From: Quercus robur
Lineage: Eukaryota; Streptophyta; Magnoliopsida; Fagales; Fagaceae
Length of the DNA: 64,000 nucleotides
Direction of reading: 5' to 3'
Assembly (NCBI RefSeq): GCF_932294415.1
Contig: NC_065543.1
Location: forward strand, 961,976 to 1,025,975
Shown piece by piece: positions 57,701 through 64,000 of the stretch. The notes below the pieces were generated by a model that saw only the letters and a list, made by a program, of their open reading frames with translations, had not been told where the DNA came from and ran no database searches. Each line of letters opens with the position of its first letter. Position 1 is the first letter of the stretch. The position numbers and the translations under genes were made by a program.

Positions 57701-58643
57701 GCACACATTGTATTCAAACATTCTCCTCTCTTGAATATAATTGTTTTACTTTAAAAAAAAATAACTTCAGAATTTGATTGCTACAAGTATCATTCACGTA
57801 TGACTACCTTTTTTTATTAATAAGTACACCTGTGGGTACCTTCTTTTGTTACACACATTTATCACTCTTTTTATTTATTTATATGTTTTGCATTGCAAGC
57901 AGGCAATTGGTAACAGTGTCGTGATTGTTGGATATGTTATGAAACCTTCTCGTGAAGAAGATTTTGCTAAGGTGAGCCCTATATGAATAAATGTAGGTAT
58001 TTTTAGTGGGGAAAAAAGACAAGAAATAAAACTTTGTGAGTTTTTTTCCCCTCATATGATACCATATACATGCACGAAGTTAACACAAAATTGCAAATGT
58101 CCCTGATCAAGGTGTCATGTTAAGGTGATATTGTAAACAAACAGAATTTGGTATGTGGTATTGTATGCTTCAAAGCGGTTGACTCCAGTCCATTGTTTTT
58201 TTTTTCCATGAAAGAAATGTATTGGATTCAGTAGTTTTAAGAAATATGATATATCGGAATGTATTATCATCTGATCACATGGCTTTGGCCCAAGGGATCT
58301 TGTTTGATTCGATTTAATGAATGTTACTGGCACTTTGGGCGGTCGTATATGCAGTTATGCACCTGATAAATTTTAGTTTTCTAGTTGTACTATTTGGATT
58401 CATGCAATTAGAAACTTATAAGTTGTCCTGGTTTTTGCAGAGGGGTGCATTTCCTTTGTATCCTACTCAGAATGGGTTGATATTCATGCCCCTCGCCTTT
58501 GAGCTTCCTTTATCACCTCAATTACAAGAGGTTGACATAGTTCTCCATAAAGCAACTGATGAAATTATATCCATTGAATTGAAGAGCAGTACAAACTTCT
58601 CTAATAGAATAGTTTGCACCTGCGGCATGCGGGACGTACAAAG
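51737..58643 (+). CDS. Inositol-tetrakisphosphate 1-kinase (ITPK4-like), 5' part
   Basis: Exons seen: 51737-51871 ([18 protein letters not shown] to SKIPT), a 12-codon microexon 53704-53739 ([12 protein letters not shown]), 54119-54317 ([15 protein letters not shown]...[11 protein letters not shown]), 55053-55147 ([20 protein letters not shown] to HINRK), 57903-57971 ([18 protein letters not shown]) and 58441-58643 ([20 protein letters not shown]...VLHKATDEI). Phases agree across the joins. Order and wording match plant ITPK4-type proteins, which phosphorylate inositol phosphates in phytate synthesis. The ATP-grasp kinase exons are not in the window; they would lie beyond element C, or the gene is cut. 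The microexon lacks an AG acceptor (TTTTTGCG), so it may be skipped. M3 lies just upstream of the start. Confidence 0.8.
52014..53121 (-). mobile_element. Solo LTR E (family 1), TSD TATAA, in ITPK intron 1
   Basis: A 1108-bp LTR in minus orientation (antisense to the gene), flanked by TATAA at 52009-52013 and 53122-53126. Confidence 0.9.
55390..56245 (+). pseudogene. Old LINE 3' fragment, plus strand, in an ITPK intron
   Basis: Translated pieces resemble the end of a plant LINE polyprotein: a broken reverse-transcriptase zinc-binding segment around 55990-56110 (LDNLQK..., [15 protein letters not shown] with shifted frames). It ends in an A-rich tail near 56245. Heavily decayed. Confidence 0.5.
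56265..57480 (-). mobile_element. 5'-truncated LINE fragment, minus strand
   Basis: On the minus strand: the end of the reverse transcriptase (57474 downwards: [20 protein letters not shown]), then the zinc-binding domain (57217-56624: [38 protein letters not shown]), then the tail ([13 protein letters not shown]), then a poly-A tail (T-run on the plus strand at about 56268-56277). Frames are broken in two places. It meets the older plus-strand LINE fragment tail to tail. No clear TSD was seen. Confidence 0.75.
57481..57902. other. ITPK intron remainder
   Basis: AT-rich; nothing further seen. Confidence 0.35.
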
Positions 58644-59187
58644 GTGACTTTTCAGGTCCATAAAACTATATGTTTCGCGATCTGGTATGAACTGGGTAAC
58701 CAAAGAAAAAATGAACATGCCAGTGCTAGTTTTTGTGTTTTATGTTTAGCCTCACATGAAGCTCTATCATTTATTTTTTTGATGGAATTGTTTTGTGATT
58801 ATGCCAACATGAATCTTGTCAAGCTTTGGTCTTGGCCAAAGTCAAATGTTCGCCTTGTTAATGAACCCAATAAAAATACAAGGCAAAAATGCAAAACTGA
58901 CCCTTTAACTTTCACATTTTTTCATTTCAGTCCTCTAACTTTCAGTTTTGTTAATTCAGTCCTCTAATTTTCAATTTTTGTCAATGCAGGATTCCGTTAC
59001 AACTCAATTAGTGGCTGCCGTTAAAACTCCTAAAACGACGCCGTTTTGCCTTTTTTTTTTTTTTGGAATTAAAAAAAAAAGAAAAATTAAAAAAAAAGAA
59101 AAAAAAGAAAGAGAAACTTCCCCTGACCAAAAAGAAATCAAAACCAAAGTGCAAAAAACATTAAAATCAAGAAACTAAGGCAAACCC
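58644..59187. other. ITPK intron with a short interspersed repeat
   Basis: 58875-59000 holds tandem-like phrases of the type CCTCTAACTTTCAGTTTTGT, seen three times with variation, and a perfect palindrome-like AAAACGACGCCGTTTTG near 59032. This is followed by A/T-runs. It looks like the edge of an unidentified repeat. Confidence 0.35.
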
Positions 59188-60281
59188 TAAAAGTTCAAAT
59201 AGTGTATAAAACACCCTTGAACGTTTAGACCTCTAATTACAAAATAATCAATTCAAGCTTAATGACAAACAACTAGTGTGCGGAAAATGAACACAAGCTA
59301 TAAACAGAATTGGTAAACAATCTAAGCCAATTAAAATCACATCCACAGCAGAAAATAAAAGGCAAAGATTAGGGGAAGGAAGAAGCAAACACAAGGACAA
59401 CACAACGATGTGTTATCGAAGAGGAAACCGAAGCCCTCGGCCTAAAACCTCTTCGTCACCCTCCAAGCGGTAAGTAATCTACTAAAAAATGTAGTTGGGA
59501 TACATGAACAGCAATAGACCCTCCAAGTCTAATCTACCCAGTGTACCTAAGCCCTCCAAGCTTCTTGCTCCAACGAGGTTGGCCGAACCTATTTCTTTTC
59601 TAGCTTCCCGGATTCCACTACTTGACCATAGCATCAACTAATGTAAATTGGTTCCTTCCTAACTGCTTCCCAGAACACCAAACAACCCTCTCACAGTAAT
59701 GGATATGGTGAGAAAAGGTTTTGGTAAAAGGCCTCTCAAGGATTTAACAATGAAAAGGAAGAGAGTTGAGGAATTTGAAGAGTCTCTTATGTGAAGATTG
59801 TGGATGAATCAATCTTGTTTTACTCTAGGGTTTCTCTCTCAAAATTATCTCTGGAAGCTCTCTTTCTTTCGTGGGTATAAGGGGTATTTATACTGGGGTG
59901 AGAATGGAATGTGAAGAGTCAGGTTTTTCAAAACAGAGCTGGCTTGCGGCTTGGCCCCGCGGCTTGATTGAGTCACAAGATCCAGCCGCGAGATAACAGA
60001 ACGACCAGTTGTCCTATGTAGTGCTCCAGCTAGCATGATGCTTCAACTTCTGGCATGTCTGGCACGTGTGCATCTTCTGGTGGCTTGAAGCCGTGAGTAA
60101 CCCACGAGACCTAGTCGCGAGTCTCTGTTTTTCTTGCACAATCTTAAGCATTTCAACACACTATCTCACTCACGACCCTTACAACAATCCCACCTAAATA
60201 CAGGATTACTAATTGTTGAAATACAAGCACATTTGGCATGGAATAAAGCCAACAAGATGGTTGATTAAATTCAACCTTACA
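59188..60281 (-). repeat. 3' LTR of element C
   Basis: 1094 bp; more diverged from A and B than they are from each other. The TG dinucleotide at the plus-strand start is TA here. Confidence 0.85.
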
Positions 60282-60282
60282 A

Positions 60283-60295
60283 TCTCCCCCTTTGG
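60283..60295 (-). other. Polypurine tract of element C
   Basis: Minus strand CCAAAGGGGGAGA beside the LTR. Additional CTCCCCCT words lie at about 60963, 60982 and 61011. Confidence 0.7.
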
Positions 60296-60883
60296 CTATT
60301 CCGTGACAAAACCCTAAAACAGACTCTAGACTTAATATGTGAGTTGGGAACAGTTGAGCACAACTCACTTACACCTAACTCTAGAAACTGTGATGCTCTT
60401 GAATCATATGAACATGAATCTCCTGAAACACAACAATACACCATAATCATTGTATGCAGAAAAGTATGAAATGCATATGAAGCAGGCAAGATGTGATCAA
60501 GCAAATATGGAGTTAAGAAACAGACCATGGCTTGATCAAACAAGCAATCATTACAAGGTAGTGACCACAATGCTCATTCACACTTAGAATGAACACTTGA
60601 ACATACAAGCTAACAAGAACAATGCAAGTTACTTGTATGCCCAACACTCAACCAATGCATAATACACTAAGTATATGCATCTAGGAACAATCCTACAAGG
60701 GTACAAGAGTGACAGTACTTAATAAGAAAATGCATGACATTTAGTTAGAAGTACTGATTTAACAAAGTATAAAGGCTGCATAAAGCATGGTACAGACCAT
60801 AAAGCCTACGGATAAAGAAAACAAACCTTAAAAGCTTACAAAAGCAACATGGGTACAAACCACATTATATACTTAAAAACATT

Positions 60884-60888
<5 letters not shown>

Positions 60889-60921
<33 letters not shown>
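60889..60921. repeat. (TA)n microsatellite in element C
   Basis: An uninterrupted TA dinucleotide run of about 30 bp. Confidence 0.85.
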
Positions 60922-60926
<5 letters not shown>

Positions 60927-61046
60927 AAACCAAGTAAACAAGATAAACACAGTTTTTGACTGCTCCCCCTCAAATTAGTACTCCCCCTCAAGGGCTGCTC
61001 CAAAAGAAACTTCTCCCCCTTTTTTACAGGAATGGCCAAAGGGTCA

Positions 61047-62118
61047 CTACCCATGATGTGTGGTGAAACTGTCAAATTTTGCTGATAGAACATCAAGCTG
61101 GTCCTGCATGGCTGCTATCTTCTCAGACTGCTCGGTCTGGACCTCTCTGATTCCATCAAGTCTTTTCAAAATGACCTGAAATGCATCTGGAGGTATATCT
61201 GAAGAAGTTGATGCTCTAGTCCTCTTGCCACTCCTTCTGGGTGTTGAAGTTGATGCCTGACTTACTGCCTCTGCCTCAGTCTCCATTGGGATACCCTCTC
61301 CTTCATCACCTTCATCTTCTTCACTTGGAAGACGAACACTTATCCTCTTGAAGGTTTGCTTGTTAATTGCTGAAGGTGTAGACATGGGACTGATGTCTCG
61401 AGGAATTGCAACACCCTTCTTTCTAAAAATCCTCATGAGTAGGCTAGGAAAGATCAGTTTAGGCCTAGAAGTGGTTCTAGTCTCATCCACAATAGTATCA
61501 AATATGTGGGAGCTGATATCAATGAATGCCTTTTCCTTGAGCTCCATCAGAAAAATAGCTTTGGCATTGTTAATTGTAGTCAACTTCTTTATAGGATACA
61601 GTTTAAACATCATGATAATAGTGAGACACCTCATGTCCACTGGAAAGGTTGTGGTATTAAGGCATTTCCCTTCTGTCTGTCCACCAATCCTCTGCTGTAC
61701 AATTTCTATAGAAAGCATCCTATCCTTATAGTTGATGAACTCATGATCTTCTAACCCCTCAAGACCTAGCACATCATCAATGTGATGTGCATCTAAGGTA
61801 AATTCTGTTCCTCTAACCCAGCAGCTCAACTCTTCTTCCTTTATCACAATTGGAGTAAAACTCCCTAATCAGGGGTTCACACACAATTGGTAAATCACTC
61901 AGCAGCTTGTCCCATCCTCTCCCCTCAAAACAACTAGGGATAAAGGTGTTTCTCAAGTCCTCCAAATCCACAAACCTTTCTTGTATGACTCCTGCCTTTA
62001 AGAAAAAATTCTTATATCTCTCAAAATGGGAAACAGACCTAAACAGATTAGGGTCCATTTTCATTCTCTTATCTGCTTTCTTGGCAGGTGTTTTCTTCTT
62101 TGGGGATGAAGGAGTCAT
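61047..62118 (-). pseudogene. Putative plant transposon protein in element C, frameshifted
   Basis: Starts at ATG 62118 (MTPSSPKKKTPAKKADKR, a basic N-terminus). It reads SHFERYKNFFLKAGVIQERF to LIREFYSN, then shifts frame near 61835 and continues as EEELSCWVRGTEFTLDAHHI to the stop at 61047. The domain order is the same as in element A (basic head, WVRGTEF core, Ser/Glu-rich linker, C-terminal coiled coil MQDQLDVLSAKFDS), but residue identity is low. It sits at the same place, upstream of the CTCCCCCT cluster and 3' LTR. Function unknown. Confidence 0.65.
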
Positions 62119-64000
62119 ATGTAAACAAGCAGAAAAGGCCACAACAACAAAGTACAGTACATGTGTAAAACAAATCAGTACTTTGTTAGTGTCATAAAGA
62201 GATGAGTGTAGAGCAACAAGGCCAAAGATGGCTGTATAAAGGAAAAGCCTCAAAACTTAAACCAACAACTCAAAAGAGTGTACCCATTGGTAGATACTCA
62301 AGAACAACCAACAATCTGCAGAAGAGTTCTAATGCTACAGAGTATAATATCACCCAAATGACAAACATATGTCAATGAGACATATTTTGATGAGAATGAG
62401 ATGACACAAAATACTTAAGACAGAAGCACACATACAATCTACAACCACAAAATCAAATCAACAAAACCTAACAAACAAAACCCAAACATTTTGAAACAAC
62501 ACACTAAAATAAGATCAAACAAGATGGGTATAAGTCAGTCAACAAACCCTAAGCTAAGAGAAAGACAATGATAAAGAACAAATCTAGCAACCTAAACAAG
62601 TTCATAAAAACCAAGAGTCTCAACTAGCTAAGCACAGATAGAGAACAATACCGAAACACTAACCCAATGCAAATCAGAATATCAACACATATAATCAAGA
62701 GGGAAAAGCTCAAAAACAAGAAATACAGAGTGTGAGAATGAAAACCCATACCTTTTTCTTGAGGATTTTGAGTTGAGATGAAGCAAAAATAGAGTTCGAA
62801 GAGGGTGACACGGAGTGTTTCGGAAAGAGACAGTTGAGAGAGAAAGTGAATAGTCACAAAATTTTGAGGGAAAACTAAATTTTTTTAAAAAAAAACTGCC
62901 CTCACTATGCAAAACACGCGTTTTTCGCGGCTGAGCTAAGTCGCCAGATAGTCGCCAGATACACCCGCCATAACACTTCAAGCCAAAAGTTTTGAAAAAT
63001 TTGCTAAGTGTTTTTCGCAACTGAAAGTCTCACTCGCGAGGGAGTCGCGAGCTAAGCCTCGAAAATCTCTGTGTACCCCTCACGACTGGACCTTCCACTC
63101 GTGAACAAGTCGCCAAAACTGACTCGTGAGCTCGCGACTGTGGCATGCGACTTGACTTACCCGCGACTGAGGCGCCAAAACAGGGCAACACTGTTTTTGA
63201 AATTTTCAGTTTTTGAAGAACAAAATACTTTCCAAAAACAACTAAAACACTCAAAAATCTTTTTGAGTTTGAATCAACAAAGATTGAGCATGTGAAAACA
63301 CATTTTATCAAGTACAATCACACAAATGAATATGGCATTCATTGAACATAAACTTGCGTGTTGTGTGTGGGTATCAACAATGAGATAGTCCTTAGTCTAA
63401 TGTGAAACTTCAATGATCAATTCAACCAAGGCATACACAATTAGTACTAGATCATATGACCCATCTCAATTATAGAAGTATGCATATATGACCTCCCACA
63501 AGACTTGATTACATAATTTGGAGCTTTACATTTGACTCCACTTTCAATCATAACATTTGATCTTTTTTATCCTTTTGAGACAATCATCTCTCATTGTGAG
63601 AGTGATATTTGATATTTCACCTTGATGAGATAGCCTCTGGCTTTTTGAATAATCATTCACTTTTTTCTTTTTTTTTTGTCGCTTTCCTTTTTTCCTAGTC
63701 GAATACTAGTATGTGCGACAGGCTTTTGCAGCTCAATATCTCTTTTCATTTGGAGATTTACATTTGGTGAGCTCTTTTTGGCAAAAACAAAATTAAGGAG
63801 TGAGAAGATATATAGGCACAAGTTTATGCATGTCTCAAGATCAACATAACCATTCACTAATCATTCATGACAAGTTTGAAGATCTATTTACAACAGTCAC
63901 ATAGATTTCAAGATTTTTTCTACAGTGATAAGAGTGCAAAGGAACAAGCTACACTCGTAAATGCACAAAGCCATTAGCACAAAGGTACAAGACAAAACAA

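Larger units (their letters stand above)
59188..64000 (-). mobile_element. LTR element C (family 1), cut by the window edge
   Basis: In the minus orientation: 3' LTR 59188-60281 (its last two bases have become TA from CA), polypurine tract, downstream ORF (broken), then internal DNA that continues off the right edge. The segments 62870-63200 and 63260-64000 match 21580-21960 and 21990-22720 of element B. The PBS and 5' LTR would lie beyond the window. It sits in an intron of the ITPK gene if that gene continues. Confidence 0.8.

Overview
Organism. The window is AT-rich nuclear DNA of a eudicot plant, probably a woody one. It has intron-bearing genes, a BED-type NLR resistance gene, plant LTR retrotransposons, MULE and Helitron DNA transposons, LINE remnants and poly-A/T tracts. 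I lean towards a tree such as Fagaceae, but nothing in the sequence proves the family. I saw no tRNA, rRNA or CRISPR. Only two host gene loci look resident: a broken BED-NB-ARC-LRR gene on the left (1283-4940) and the 5' part of an inositol-tetrakisphosphate kinase gene (ITPK4-like) on the right (51737-58643, running off the window). Almost everything else is transposable elements nested in one another. Layout. 1-829: 5' LTR and leader of a minus-strand LTR element leaving the left edge. 1283-4940: BED-NLR with two frameshifts. 4941-8372: intergenic. 8373-12847: rearranged LTR element A with a plant-transposon-protein ORF. 13127-14063: solo LTR with an AAAAA target-site duplication (TSD). 14273-50435: MULE nest. 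A small MULE of about 825 bp (M1, TSD AATGTGCAA) was split by a giant MULE (M2, 15054-50382, TSD TTGGCTAAC). M2 is about 35.3 kb as it stands and about 15 kb without later insertions. It carries a decayed MuDR-type transposase on the minus strand, and on the plus strand a file of exon fragments from at least seven unrelated host genes with their introns: kinesin, a PHD/Plus-3 protein, an RCC1 protein, dihydrodipicolinate reductase, an ABCC transporter, a UTP13-like WD40 protein and a GRF-like exon. Into M2 later came a probable Helitron (16095-26107) holding a complete LTR element B (19282-25136), three solo LTRs in the fragment field, a 5.1-kb non-autonomous LTR element with 25 tandem copies of an 80-bp unit (43213-48318), and a solo LTR in the right TIR. 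50476-51610: a third MULE of the same TIR family (M3, TSD AAAAAAAGC) with a captured NAC-domain exon, ending 126 bp before the ITPK start codon. 51737-58643: ITPK exons, with a solo LTR in intron 1 and two opposed LINE fragments in a later intron. 59188-64000: LTR element C, leaving the right edge. How it works together. One LTR family (A-F here) recurs six times in forms that keep either a gag-like ORF or a downstream plant-transposon ORF but never pol in view. It must use enzymes made elsewhere. Exact TSDs allow the insertion order to be read: M1, then M2 into M1, then the LTR elements and Helitron into M2, then B into the Helitron.
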